Shown here: in pieces, positions 8,136 through 19,601 of the stretch
Layout: each line of letters starts with the position of its first letter
Position numbering within the stretch: the stretch's first letter is position 1
NCBI GenBank assembly: GCA_026391595.1
Contig: JAPLDY010000048.1
Location: 1-52,985 of the forward strand
From: Bacteroidia bacterium
Lineage (GTDB): Bacteria; Bacteroidota; Bacteroidia; Bacteroidales; VadinHA17
Direction: 5' to 3'
Length of the DNA: 52,985 nucleotides
The notes under the pieces: generated by a model
What the model was told of the DNA's origin: nothing
What the model saw: the letters and a program-made list of their open reading frames with translations, nothing else
Databases searched by the model: none
Translations under genes and position numbers: made by a program

Positions 8136-9431
8136 TCAAACCAAATCGGATGAATAGTTTTCGAGGATCTCTTTTACCTTGTTAAGAAACTTTCCTGCAA
8201 GAGCGCCGTCTATCACCCTGTGATCGTAGCTGAGCGACAATATCATAATATGGCGGATAGCTATTACATCACCATCCGGGGTTTCAATCACCGCCGGCAT
8301 TTTTCTGACGGCTCCCGTTCCCATAATTGCTGCCTGGGGCTGGTTTATAATAGGAGTTCCGGCAAGGTTATTATAGCTTCCGAAGTTTGTAATTGTAAAG
8401 GTGCCTCCGGTTATCTCCTCTGGTTTAAGCTTACCTTTCCTCGCTCTCTCAGCAAGGTCGTTGACACTTCTTGCCAGGCCAGTAAGACTCTTTTCGTTGG
8501 CATTCCTGATCACCGGAACTATCAGGTTTCCATCGGGCAACGCAGTTGCCATTCCGATATTTATATTTTTCTTTTTTATAATATTGTTTCCGTCAACCGA
8601 GATATTGATCATCGGGTAATCATATAATGCCCTGGCCACAGCATCAATAAAAATAGGCGTAAGAGTAAGCTTCTGACCTTCTGTTGAATAGAATTTTTCC
8701 TTTACTGAGTTTCTCCAGTTAATAAGCTTAGTTACATCGGCATCGATGAATGAGGTAACATGAGGAGAGGTCTTTTTTGAAAGTACCATATGTTCAGCTA
8801 TGAGTTTCCTGACCCTGTCCATCTCGATAACCTCATCTCCGCCCTGCATGCTGGTTGCTTTCTCTTGCTTCTTTGCAGTCTTTAAAGCCTCGACAGCTTT
8901 TATAGCATCCTCTTTCTCTCTTAATTCCAGGAGCTTCAATATATCATCTTTTGTGATCCGCCCATCCATACCGGTTCCGGTAATCCTGTCAAGATCTGTA
9001 TAGGTTATGTTTTCACGTACGGATATACTTCTTACGAGTGGAGATATGAATTTTCCTGATGGGGTCCTGCTCTTAAGATCGCGCGACAGGGATTGGACTT
9101 CCTTTTTTTCTTTTTTTATCTCTGCAATTGTTTCCCTTACTCTTTCGACCTCCCTCATTACCTGACGGGATTCTTCAGACGACGGTGGGCTACTATTCTC
9201 AATTATGGCGATTATATCACCCACTTTAATGGTTGAGCCTTCCCTGGCAATTATTGAAACTATGGTTCCTTCAGAAGGTGCAGGAACTTCAGAATCGACT
9301 TTATCCGTAGCCACTTCTACCAGAGGATCATCTTCTTTTACCTTTGCTCCTTCGGGAACAAGCCATTTGTTGATGGTGGCTTCTATCACACCTTCGCCCA
9401 TTGCCGGGAGTACTATGTTCATGCGTACCAT
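8136..9431 (-). CDS. 2-oxoacid dehydrogenase complex E2 component (dihydrolipoamide acyltransferase)
   Basis: This 431-residue protein is the acyl-transferring core of a 2-oxoacid dehydrogenase complex. It passes an acyl group from lipoyl-lysine to CoA in the cytoplasm. A single N-terminal lipoyl domain (about 2-78) carries the modified lysine in VATDKVDSE (Lys44). A charged linker leads to an E3-binding domain (about 125-160, SPLVRSISVRENI ... GTGMDGRITKDDIL). The catalytic domain ends with SLSYDHRVIDG, containing the active His (about 404) and Asp (about 408). One lipoyl domain and this C terminus fit branched-chain or pyruvate E2 enzymes. Substrate specificity cannot be decided, because no E1 or E3 gene lies nearby. 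An alternative start is the ATG at 9422. Confidence 0.9.
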   Translation of the reverse strand: MVRMNIVLPAMGEGVIEATINKWLVPEGAKVKEDDPLVEVATDKVDSEVPAPSEGTIVSIIAREGSTIKVGDIIAIIENSSPPSSEESRQVMREVERVRETIAEIKKEKKEVQSLSRDLKSRTPSGKFISPLVRSISVRENITYTDLDRITGTGMDGRITKDDILKLLELREKEDAIKAVEALKTAKKQEKATSMQGGDEVIEMDRVRKLIAEHMVLSKKTSPHVTSFIDADVTKLINWRNSVKEKFYSTEGQKLTLTPIFIDAVARALYDYPMINISVDGNNIIKKKNINIGMATALPDGNLIVPVIRNANEKSLTGLARSVNDLAERARKGKLKPEEITGGTFTITNFGSYNNLAGTPIINQPQAAIMGTGAVRKMPAVIETPDGDVIAIRHIMILSLSYDHRVIDGALAGKFLNKVKEILENYSSDLV

Positions 9432-9530
9432 AGATGCATTATTTTACTTTTATTCCGTACTCTAGTAACACAATTATGGGCAATTTGTTCTGCCTGCAGC
9501 CGGTAAAATGAATAAATCTTTTTGGAGTTA

Positions 9531-11147
9531 CTAATCTCCTTTTCTGAAAGAAGACTTAATGAACGGTGTCAAGTCTTCTTTCGGACTTATATACCTGCTA
9601 CCAAGAAGATATTTTTCATCAGCAGAAGCAATTCTGATGGTGATATTGTGATTTGAAATCTCATGCATCGAATTGATTATCTGGGAAGCACTCAGGTTGC
9701 GTGTGGTAAAAATAACCTCTTTTATCCTGTTGACCCTAAGGACTTCACTCAGCTGTGTCAGATTCCCAAGAACTTCCTCAGCCAGATCATCCTTAAGTAC
9801 GCTTACCCTTCCTGCAATTATATTACGGGCCTTTGTTGATTCAATGAGATCAAGTACTCTTGAATATCCCTGTTGGTCAGCAACAATGACGGTTTTACGG
9901 ATTATGGAAAGAGGATTTTCTGCGATATCGGGGCGAAGGAATGAAAGCAGCAACCTGTAAAAGGGTACAGACAAGACAGACAACAATCCGCCTATGATAA
10001 TTATTGCCCTTGAAAACCTGAGGTTGAGAGGCAGGAGAGCATATATAATGAGAATGATCAGAGAGCCGGAAAAGATCCCCTTTAGAGGATTTAGAATCCT
10101 TGAAGGGATCCTGTATCCGGAGAACAGGGCTATTGAAAGAATGATCACCAACGTGTAACCCGGAATTATCAAGTCGGTAAATAAACCCGGGTACCGATAG
10201 CCTTCACCAAACTTATGTAATGCCCAAATAACCGTTGCAAACCGGTAAGCGAGAAAAACAGCAGCTATGTCGAAAATGGGCAGGAGGGCTCTTTTAAAGG
10301 ACTTTCTTAAAAAAGAGAGGCCTGCACTGAAAAGTATAGCAGCCTGAATAAAATGGACGAAACCTTTCATGCTGCCATTGGAAAAATGTTTTTTTACAAA
10401 TATTACCATTGCTCTGTAAAAATTGACAACTGTATTCAGGTTCTCCTTTTTGGTACTTTCTCCCTTGTAGTGAATTATCTTTATTTCAGGATAATAGTAA
10501 TTATTATATCCGGCTTTTTGAAGCCGGTAACTGTAGTCAATATCTTCTCCATACATAAAAAACGCTTCATCCAGCAGTCCGGTCTTTTCCACAGCCTCCC
10601 TCCGGAGGAACATGAAGGCTCCGGATATTATGTCAGCCTTTGTTGTTTCAAGAGAGTCGAGATGCCCCAGGTAATATCTGTTGAAAAACCGCGATTTCGG
10701 GAATAGATATGATAATCCTGACATCTTGAAGAAGGCAGTTCTTGGTGTAGGGAGGGCTCTCTTTGATTCAGGAAGAAGCTTCCCTTTCCCGTTGATCATC
10801 CTAACCCCGGAAGCTCCTGCATCGGGATGGCTGTCCATAAAACTAATGCAGCTTCTGAAGGTATTTTCCTCGACTAAAGTATCTGGATTAAGAAGAAGGA
10901 TATAGCGGCCGGAAGCCATCTTAAAAGCCTGATTATTGGCTGCTGAAAATCCCTTGTTAACGGGATTCATGACCAGCTTTATTTCCGGGAACTCCCGGGT
11001 GACCATTGAGCACGAACCATCGGTTGAATTATTGTCGACAACAAAAACCTCACAATCAATATTTTCCGAAGCTTTGCGCACTGATCGCAAAGCTTGCTCA
11101 AGGAAATACCTGACGTTGTAACTGACAATGATGACTGAAAGCTCCAT
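9531..11147 (-). CDS. GT2 glycosyltransferase fused to a multi-membrane-span and nucleotide-binding-like half
   Basis: Residues 1-260 are a family 2 glycosyltransferase of the rhamnosyltransferase type: SVIIVSYNV at the start, VVDNNSTDGS, the acidic LLNPDT motif near residue 88 and FMYGEDIDYSYRL near 205. Residues about 265-410 contain four to five hydrophobic spans. The last ~125 residues (RKTVIVADQQGYSRVLDLIE ... VIFTTRNLSASQIINSM) resemble the Rossmann-like CoA-binding region found in the N-terminal half of polyprenyl glycosylphosphotransferases. The Bac-transf catalytic domain that usually follows is missing. It is probably an inner-membrane enzyme adding a sugar to a lipid-linked glycan (inference). 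It is followed 99 bp later by the E2 gene and preceded by recR 13 bp upstream, so it is probably cotranscribed with recR. Confidence 0.8.
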   Translation of the reverse strand: MELSVIIVSYNVRYFLEQALRSVRKASENIDCEVFVVDNNSTDGSCSMVTREFPEIKLVMNPVNKGFSAANNQAFKMASGRYILLLNPDTLVEENTFRSCISFMDSHPDAGASGVRMINGKGKLLPESKRALPTPRTAFFKMSGLSYLFPKSRFFNRYYLGHLDSLETTKADIISGAFMFLRREAVEKTGLLDEAFFMYGEDIDYSYRLQKAGYNNYYYPEIKIIHYKGESTKKENLNTVVNFYRAMVIFVKKHFSNGSMKGFVHFIQAAILFSAGLSFLRKSFKRALLPIFDIAAVFLAYRFATVIWALHKFGEGYRYPGLFTDLIIPGYTLVIILSIALFSGYRIPSRILNPLKGIFSGSLIILIIYALLPLNLRFSRAIIIIGGLLSVLSVPFYRLLLSFLRPDIAENPLSIIRKTVIVADQQGYSRVLDLIESTKARNIIAGRVSVLKDDLAEEVLGNLTQLSEVLRVNRIKEVIFTTRNLSASQIINSMHEISNHNITIRIASADEKYLLGSRYISPKEDLTPFIKSSFRKGD

Positions 11148-11160
11148 TACACCAATTTTA

Positions 11161-11775
11161 TCATTGCTGGTACAGATTTCTGTTGTTTATGGCACGGCCA
11201 AGAGTGATTTCATCTGTATATTCAAGCTCATCGCCTATTGCAACACCTCTTGCCAGGGTTGTGATCGAAGTATTATATTTGCTCAGCTTTTTGAAAAGGT
11301 AAAAATTTGTAGTGTCGCCTTCCATTGTGGTACTTAGAGCAAATATTATTTCATTGACTCCACCGCTCATGATCTTTTCTTCGAGAGTGTCGATTTTAAG
11401 ATCTGCAGGGCCTATGCCATCGATTGGAGAGATTATACCTCCAAGCACATGATATAAACCCTTGTACTGGCGAGTGTTTTCGATAGCCATCACATCCTGT
11501 ATGTTTTCGACCACGCAGATGACAGACCTGTCGCGTTTATCATCACTGCAAATACTGCAAATTTCGGAATCGGAGATGCTGTTGCATACCTTACAATAGT
11601 GGATCTCATCATGAAGCCTGATTATAGTCTCGCCGAATCGTCTTACCTCATCAGCGTCTCTTTTCAACAGATGCATTACCAGCCTGAAAGCTGTCTTTCT
11701 CCCTACCCCCGGAAGTGATGCGAATTCATTCACTGCATTTTCCAGCAGCCTTGAAGGGAATTCGTTAAAACTCAT
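11161..11775 (-). CDS. recR: Recombination mediator RecR
   Basis: At 204 residues this is the usual RecR length. The N-terminal helix-hairpin-helix reads [21 protein letters not shown] four-cysteine zinc finger follows ([16 protein letters not shown], about 57-73), then a Toprim domain with [14 protein letters not shown] and the [15 protein letters not shown] block. The C-terminal segment contains [20 protein letters not shown], the family's ARG-P-GG-LEY region with small changes. RecR works with RecF/RecO to load RecA on gapped DNA in the cytoplasm. The gene leads a minus-strand group with the glycosyltransferase 13 bp downstream. It is divergent from the symporter. Confidence 0.96.
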   Translation of the reverse strand: MSFNEFPSRLLENAVNEFASLPGVGRKTAFRLVMHLLKRDADEVRRFGETIIRLHDEIHYCKVCNSISDSEICSICSDDKRDRSVICVVENIQDVMAIENTRQYKGLYHVLGGIISPIDGIGPADLKIDTLEEKIMSGGVNEIIFALSTTMEGDTTNFYLFKKLSKYNTSITTLARGVAIGDELEYTDEITLGRAINNRNLYQQ

Positions 11776-11862
11776 AAAGAATTATTTTGGTCAAAAATAA
11801 TCCAATTATTGCTTTAAAAAAAGTCCGGCATTTTTTGAGATGCATTCTTTTTGCTATTCTTG

Positions 11863-11870
11863 TATCTTTA
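11863..11870 (+). promoter_or_regulatory. Candidate -7 promoter box for the symporter gene
   Basis: TATCTTTA matches the Bacteroidota -7 consensus TAnnTTTG except for the last base. It ends 10 bp before the ATG at 11881, so transcripts would have a very short leader. A TTTG lies further upstream, but its spacing is not ideal. The call rests on the motif only. Confidence 0.3.
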
Positions 11871-11880
11871 TTTTCAATTT

Positions 11881-13380
11881 ATGGCTCCCGGAATCATTCT
11901 AGGTATATTTATTCTTTATACACTTCTGCTGTTTACAGTAACCTGGATAACTGCCAGGAAAGCAGATAGTCAGTCGTTTTTCATTGGCAACAGGAAATCG
12001 CCCTGGTTCGTTGTTGCGTACGGGATGATAGGCGCTTCGCTTTCGGGAGTCACCTTCATGTCGGTTCCCGGGTGGGTGAAAGAGACACACTTCAGCTATA
12101 TGGTCGTAGTATTCGGCTACCTGGTCGGATATTATGTCATTGCACTTGTCCTGCTGCCTCTCTATTACAGGCTTAAACTCACTTCTATTTATAGCTATCT
12201 CGAACAGCGTTTTGGATTCTGGTCGTACAAGACAGGTGCAGGATTTTTCATAATATCAAGGATTCTGGGAGCATCGCTAAGAATGTTCCTTGTAATAAAT
12301 GTGCTTCAAATCTTTGTCTTTGATGCATGGAATGTCCCGTTTTGGGTAAATGCCATGGTATTCATAATACTTATCATTATTTATACTTTTAAAGGCGGCA
12401 TAAGGACAATAATCTGGACTGATACTCTGCAAACGACATTTATGCTGCTGGCCGTGGTACTTTCGATATTTTTCATCAGCAAGGAGATGGGTACGCCGGT
12501 CACCAGGCTTTTCTCGGATATAAGTCACAGCAGTATTTCAAGGATGTTCATAACAGATTGGACTAATGAGCGGCATTTCCTGAAGCAGTTCTTTTCGGGA
12601 ATGTTCATTACAATAACAATGACAGGGCTTGATCAGGAGATGATGCAGAAGAACCTGAGCTGTAAGAACCTGAAGGAAGCACAGAAGAATATGTTTACAT
12701 TCAGCGGGATTACTGTATTTGTCAACCTTCTCTTTCTTTTTCTGGGTGGGTTCCTGCTGCTTTTTTCCAGAAGCCGTGGTGTTGAGGTAGGCTTGTCAGA
12801 TGATCTGTTTCCGACTGTTGCCCTGCAATATCTGGGGCCGGTGGCAGGAATAGTATTTCTTGTAGGATTGATCTCAGCAGCTTTCCCGAGTGCAGACGGT
12901 GCCCTGACTTCCCTGACAACAGTGGTGAGCATCGACTTCCTGGGGCTTAATAAAAGGGAAGATCTTTCTGAAAAGAAATCGACGTGGATCAGGTATGCAG
13001 TGCACCTGTCTATTTCGGTGCTGTTTTTTATCAGCATATTGATATTCAGTTTATTGAATGATCGTGCAGTGATCGATAAACTGTTCACAATTGCCGGGTA
13101 CACTTACGGACCGCTGCTGGGGCTGTACTCATTCGGTTTGTTTACCAAACGAAGCGTAAAAGATAATATAACACCGGTAATTGCAGTTTTATCTCCTGTA
13201 ATTTGCTTCTTCCTGAGCAAGTATTCTGTTCAATTATTCGATGGATATAAATTCGGATTCGAACTTATTCTGCTTAATGGCTTCCTTACATTTATAGGAT
13301 TATTGCTGTTTAGCAGGAAACCTGCAACTATTACCCAATCACCAATCACCAATCACCAATCACTAATCACCAATCACTAA
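11881..13380 (+). CDS. Sodium:solute symporter (SSS family)
   Basis: This 499-residue integral inner-membrane protein has about 13 hydrophobic spans and the SSS signature regions: FFIGNRKSPWFVVAYGMIGA near the N terminus, SGVTFMSVPGW, and GLISAAFPSADGALTSL in the middle. The family couples sodium influx to uptake of sugars, amino acids, nucleosides or sialic acid. The substrate is not evident here. I start at MAPGIILG (11881), since this places the first membrane span normally; an earlier in-frame ATG at 11851 adds ten odd residues. The final dozen residues (PITNHQSLITNH) are encoded by a heptanucleotide tandem repeat and are probably not conserved. The gene converges with the DUF6048-like gene. 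Confidence 0.9.
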   Translation: MAPGIILGIFILYTLLLFTVTWITARKADSQSFFIGNRKSPWFVVAYGMIGASLSGVTFMSVPGWVKETHFSYMVVVFGYLVGYYVIALVLLPLYYRLKLTSIYSYLEQRFGFWSYKTGAGFFIISRILGASLRMFLVINVLQIFVFDAWNVPFWVNAMVFIILIIIYTFKGGIRTIIWTDTLQTTFMLLAVVLSIFFISKEMGTPVTRLFSDISHSSISRMFITDWTNERHFLKQFFSGMFITITMTGLDQEMMQKNLSCKNLKEAQKNMFTFSGITVFVNLLFLFLGGFLLLFSRSRGVEVGLSDDLFPTVALQYLGPVAGIVFLVGLISAAFPSADGALTSLTTVVSIDFLGLNKREDLSEKKSTWIRYAVHLSISVLFFISILIFSLLNDRAVIDKLFTIAGYTYGPLLGLYSFGLFTKRSVKDNITPVIAVLSPVICFFLSKYSVQLFDGYKFGFELILLNGFLTFIGLLLFSRKPATITQSPITNHQSLITNH

Positions 13381-13410
13381 TCACCAATCACCAATCACTA
13401 ATCACCAATC
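13335..13410. repeat. Heptanucleotide tandem repeat (CCAATCA / CTAATCA), about 11 units
   Basis: Roughly eleven uninterrupted 7-bp units alternate between CCAATCA and CTAATCA. The array spans the 3' ends of two convergent genes and supplies both stop codons: TAA of the symporter at 13378-13380 and TAG of the minus-strand gene at 13398-13400. The 7-bp unit is not a multiple of three, so gain or loss of units shifts the frame of both C-terminal tails. There are no unique spacers of CRISPR type. Confidence 0.9.
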
Positions 13411-14180
13411 CCCTGTCTCCCTATATTTCTGGTATTGCCGGTATCGACGTCTTCTGCATTTTCATCAGTTTCCTCTACCGGTTCAGGTTTGATCTGGACT
13501 TTGATTTTTTTAAATGGGATATTATATGAAATGTAATAGCCAAGGCCATAGGTCAATGATCTGCCGCCCTCCCCGTATCCGGGATAATAAACCGGTCTAA
13601 GGTCTACGGGTGCACCGGTGTAGATAAGTTTCCTGATACTGATCAGCCATCCGATGCTGAAGTTCCTGAGAACCTCCACCTTAAAACCGCCGGATAGTTC
13701 AAGATAGTGACACCAGTTTAATTGACGGGGCAGAGTAAGCGAAACGGATCCCCAATAGTTATCATGTTTCAGCGAAGGTGTTTCCGAGGTGAACCTGCTC
13801 AAGCCATAATGAATTCCAATTCCACCCCAGTATTTTCCTAAAGCTGCCTCAGGCCTCAGGATATTGAAATCGATGCCTGCTTTAAAATAGGATCCTTTAG
13901 AAAGAAAACTATAATTATACTGGGAGTAGTTATAATCTGAATAACCTCCCCCGAAATAAAGTGACCTCTTCTCATTCAAATCAACAATAACTGAAGCTTC
14001 CATGTTCAGTATATTCTTGTCGGTCAGATAAATAACAGGACCAGCCATTTCAATTGAAGCACGTATTTTAAGCGGAACAATAACACTGTCGACGGGTGTT
14101 ACTTTGTCCTGTTGTCCTATTGATGGAATGCAGATCAGGGCCGCAAGGAAGCTAATAATATATACGGATATTCTCTTCAT
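13398..14180 (-). CDS. DUF6048-like outer-membrane beta-barrel-type protein
   Basis: This 260-residue protein has a signal peptide (MKRISVYIISFLAALICIPS, ending IGQ). The body is rich in aromatic and alternating hydrophobic residues (YFGGGYSDYNYSQYNYSF, GYGEGGRSLTYGLGYYISYN), as expected of a small outer-membrane beta barrel. The acidic tail (EPVEETDENAEDVD) is short. It follows a small lipoprotein gene with a 29-bp overlap. This pairing, the size and the N terminus recall the DUF6452-DUF6048 pair common in Bacteroidales, whose function is unknown. The name is from memory of the family's context, not from a search. Its stop codon lies in the heptamer repeat. Confidence 0.6.
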   Translation of the reverse strand: MKRISVYIISFLAALICIPSIGQQDKVTPVDSVIVPLKIRASIEMAGPVIYLTDKNILNMEASVIVDLNEKRSLYFGGGYSDYNYSQYNYSFLSKGSYFKAGIDFNILRPEAALGKYWGGIGIHYGLSRFTSETPSLKHDNYWGSVSLTLPRQLNWCHYLELSGGFKVEVLRNFSIGWLISIRKLIYTGAPVDLRPVYYPGYGEGGRSLTYGLGYYISYNIPFKKIKVQIKPEPVEETDENAEDVDTGNTRNIGRQGIGD

Positions 14181-14619
14181 TCAATGTTGTAATAGTGCTC
14201 TTTGTGACAGTAACTGTATCAATCATTCTTTTTGTATAAACAGGCATTTCAATTGTATGATAAAAAGTATAGCCGCATTCTTTTGATATCATATGTATTG
14301 CAGTGGAATAGGTGAAAGAGATAGTATCGCTGATACCGTTTATTCTGATTACAAAACCACATTCCTCTGAAGAAGCATCAAGAGGCAGCAGGGCCTGACC
14401 TACACTTCGGCTTTTCTTGTAGATGGTGCTTGTATCTCGTCCGATGCCATATAGAGTAAGAGTGTCGGGCGAAGTCTTCTTGCCGTTACTTTCAAGATAG
14501 AAAGCAGCTTTTACATAAGAATTTGTCTCCTCGAAACATGATCCGGGCGTACATGAAGGCAGAAGCAAAACGATTGCCATCGAAACTATAAATAAGAAAC
14601 AAAAGAGTTTTTTGCTCAT
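14152..14619 (-). CDS. DUF6452-like small lipoprotein
   Basis: The protein has 155 residues from the ATG at 14619. An in-frame ATG at 14667 would add 16 residues ahead of the signal peptide. MSKKLFCFLFIVSMAIVLLLPSC is a lipoprotein signal with a lipobox ending at Cys23. The rest is a beta-rich domain including DTLTLYGIGRDTSTIYKKS, LLPLDASSEECGF and a C-terminal TVTVTKSTITTLNEENIRIYY. This pattern of a cleaved lipoprotein with DTLT, LPLD and CG-Y motifs resembles DUF6452 proteins of Bacteroidales. It probably sits in the outer or inner membrane facing the periplasm. It overlaps the downstream DUF6048-like gene by 29 bp, so the two are surely cotranscribed. Confidence 0.6.
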   Translation of the reverse strand: MSKKLFCFLFIVSMAIVLLLPSCTPGSCFEETNSYVKAAFYLESNGKKTSPDTLTLYGIGRDTSTIYKKSRSVGQALLPLDASSEECGFVIRINGISDTISFTYSTAIHMISKECGYTFYHTIEMPVYTKRMIDTVTVTKSTITTLNEENIRIYY

Positions 14620-14660
14620 CACAATGATTAACGGCTCAAAATTAAGAAAATTACGGAATG

Positions 14661-14784
14661 TACTCATCCCCCCGGCTCCCCTTCTCTACTGAAGCAAAGA
14701 AGGGGGGCTATTTAATTGTATACTAATGAATTCCCCCTCTTTGCGCCGACTGGCGGAGAGAAGGGGAACACAAAGGGGTGAGTA
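14661..14784. repeat. Paired-hairpin intergenic element A
   Basis: The element is bounded by TACTCATCCCCCC and GGGGTGAGTA, which are inverted copies of each other. Inside are two C-run/G-run hairpins, the second containing CCCCCTCTTTGC and GGCGGAGAGAAGGGG. The same termini and the CCCCCTCTTTGC core recur at 24969-25079. It lies between the DUF6452-like gene and the acyl-CoA ligase and codes for nothing visible. Confidence 0.75.
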
Positions 14785-14798
14785 CGTGTTAACGCTTC

Positions 14799-16643
14799 TT
14801 AAAATTTCGGCAATCCCTTAAGGATACCTGTAATCCCATTCCTGATCCTCGACAGCACGTTTGAATCTTTTTCGCCACCAAAGTAGATCTCAGCAATCTG
14901 GTCCTTATACCGTTCCATTAGGTAATTTCTGCGAAGCTTGAGTGTAGGCGAGAGCTCCCCATTCTGGGGTGTCCATTCTTCGGTTACCAGGCGGATTCTC
15001 TTTATCTGTTCATGTTCGCCCAGTGATTTATTTACTTCCCTGACTTCCCTGGAATATCTTTCGATGACCTCAGGAACATCTATAAGATCGCTGTTGTCGC
15101 GGAACTGGATCTTGTGTTCTGAACACCAGTCGTGAAGAATTACAAAGTTCGGAGAGATAAGGGCACTGGCGAACTTCTCATTTTCTCCAATGACCATGAC
15201 CTGTTCGATATAGATTGATTCCTTGAGCTTGTTCTCTATTATCTGTGGTGCAATATATTTGCCGGCAGAAAGCTTGAACATCTCCTTTTTCCTGTCGGTT
15301 ATTTTCAGCCATTTCTCATCTTCAAAGACTCCTATGTCTCCTGTATGGAACCATCCATCCATATCAATTACCTCTGCAGTAAGCTCCGGCGCCTTATAGT
15401 AGCCCATCATTACGTTAATACCACGGCACAGGATCTCTCCGTCGTCAGCTATTTTAACTTCAACATTTTCGAGTACCGGTCCGACAGTTCCAAATCTTAT
15501 CTCCGGTATCCTGAATGGATTAACCGCTATTACGGGTGATGTCTCGGTAAGTCCGTAGCCCTGGATAACAGGCATACCTGCAGCCCAGAAGATCCTTTCC
15601 AGTCTCGATTGAAGTGCTGCACCTCCTGATACAATAACCTGAACCTCACCGCCAAGAGCTTCACGCCACTTGCTGAAAATAAGCTTGCTGGCAATACTAA
15701 GCCTGAGCTTGTAAAATGTAGAATTGTTATGAAGCCTGTATCTGAGCCCCAGGCTTACCGCCCAGAAAAATATTGTCTTCTTCACCCATGTAAGATCCTT
15801 TCCTTTTGCCAGGATGTTGTCGTAAACCTTTTCAAGTAAACGGGGTACTGTGTTGAAAATATGTGGTTTTACTTGCCTGGCATCATCGGCGACTGTTGCC
15901 ATGTTCTCGACATAGTAAACACTGATGCCTTTATACTGAAAATGATAATTCATCATTCTTTCATACACATGGCAGAGGGGAAGGAAGCTCATAGCCCTGT
16001 GACCATATCCAAGATCATGCGCTTTTGATGTAGATAATGCATTGGATACCAGGTTTATGTGGGACAACATGACTCCCTTTGAGTTCCCTGTGGTTCCGGA
16101 GGTATATATAATGGTAACAAGGTCCTCAGGCTTGATGCTGTTCCTTATTTCAGTGACGATAGGGGCGTACTTGTCCGCATTGCTTTTGCCAGATTTGATT
16201 ATCTCGGAAAATGACCTCACTCCATCGACAGGATCGAAAGAAAAAACTTTATTAAGGAGACCTGACTTTTCAGCTGTAGGTTTAACCTTGTTGAAAATAC
16301 TTTTGTTTCCCAGGATAATTGCCTTTACTTCAGAGTGGTTCAGGATGTAACTGTACTCCTCAAAGCTTATAGTCGGATAGATAGGCACGTGGATGAAGCC
16401 GGCCTGGGCAAGCCCCATGTCGACAAAATTCCATTCGGGCTTATTGCCGCTGATGGTGGCAATTTTATCGCCTTTCTGAAAGCCCATGGAAAGCAAACCA
16501 TAACTTACCCAGTTGACATTATCACGGACTTCTTTGGTAGAGTATGTTATCCATTCCTTGTCATGCTTTCCGCCGTACATATTTTTACGGGGATATTTCT
16601 CAACATTAAGGTCGATAAGATCAAATGTTCTTCTGATTTCCAT
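14799..16643 (-). CDS. Long-chain fatty acid-CoA ligase (AMP-forming)
   Basis: This 614-residue adenylate-forming enzyme activates a long-chain fatty acid to acyl-AMP and then to acyl-CoA. The P-loop-like motif IYTSGTTGNSKGVMLSH sits near residue 180. The family motif GYGLTETSPV follows near 370. The hinge region reads GWFHTGDIGVFE ... ITDRKKEMFKLSAGKYIAP, including the catalytic-lysine region of the C-terminal domain. The protein is cytoplasmic or membrane-peripheral. Length and motifs match the FAA1/FadD15-type ligases common in Bacteroidota. The 212-bp gap upstream, toward alaS, is AT-rich with no recognisable RNA or hairpin. The stop lies 15 bp past repeat element A. Confidence 0.93.
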   Translation of the reverse strand: MEIRRTFDLIDLNVEKYPRKNMYGGKHDKEWITYSTKEVRDNVNWVSYGLLSMGFQKGDKIATISGNKPEWNFVDMGLAQAGFIHVPIYPTISFEEYSYILNHSEVKAIILGNKSIFNKVKPTAEKSGLLNKVFSFDPVDGVRSFSEIIKSGKSNADKYAPIVTEIRNSIKPEDLVTIIYTSGTTGNSKGVMLSHINLVSNALSTSKAHDLGYGHRAMSFLPLCHVYERMMNYHFQYKGISVYYVENMATVADDARQVKPHIFNTVPRLLEKVYDNILAKGKDLTWVKKTIFFWAVSLGLRYRLHNNSTFYKLRLSIASKLIFSKWREALGGEVQVIVSGGAALQSRLERIFWAAGMPVIQGYGLTETSPVIAVNPFRIPEIRFGTVGPVLENVEVKIADDGEILCRGINVMMGYYKAPELTAEVIDMDGWFHTGDIGVFEDEKWLKITDRKKEMFKLSAGKYIAPQIIENKLKESIYIEQVMVIGENEKFASALISPNFVILHDWCSEHKIQFRDNSDLIDVPEVIERYSREVREVNKSLGEHEQIKRIRLVTEEWTPQNGELSPTLKLRRNYLMERYKDQIAEIYFGGEKDSNVLSRIRNGITGILKGLPKF

Positions 16644-16855
16644 TTTCCAGAGTTTTTCCTATAGCAATTCTAATAAATAATTTCAAACAAACGCCAACAG
16701 AAATTACGAATGATTTTAAATGGTTGTATAATACAGAGATAGCCAATATTATAAAAAAGAATATTTGCTGAGATATTTCGACTGCCAGGAAAGAAGGAAT
16801 GGGAGAAGGGGAGAGTGAATGAGCGCTTATTCCGGATCCTGTTACCCTGTATTGC

Positions 16856-19486
<2,631 letters not shown>

Positions 19487-19528
19487 ATGTAATTGTAGAT
19501 CTGTTATGTAAATATACCCGAATATAGG

Positions 19529-19560
19529 CTTGTAAAATTAATTTATTTGATTTAGATTTG
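19529..19560 (+). promoter_or_regulatory. Candidate promoter of the M23 peptidase operon
   Basis: TAGATTTG (19553-19560) fits the TAnnTTTG -7 box. CTTG at 19529-19532 lies 20 bp upstream of it, a near match to the -33 TTTG element. The first gene starts at 19602. The call rests on motif and spacing only. Confidence 0.4.
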
Positions 19561-19601
19561 TCGATTACCAGAAATAAAAATTCGGAATCCATCCTCGGAA
19601 A

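Noticed and set aside
12633-13103. Minus-strand frame of 156 codons
   Set aside because: It is antisense to the symporter coding region, which shows normal membrane-protein features; the low-complexity Arg/Ser/Thr product is a shadow.
13335-13410. Possible CRISPR array
   Set aside because: The units are 7 bp, contiguous and without spacers, and no cas genes are present; this is a simple tandem repeat.
16644-16855. Possible tRNA or small RNA between the acyl-CoA ligase and alaS
   Set aside because: I looked for cloverleaf arms, CCA ends and GTTCGA-type T-loops and found none. The stretch is AT-rich with no stable hairpin.
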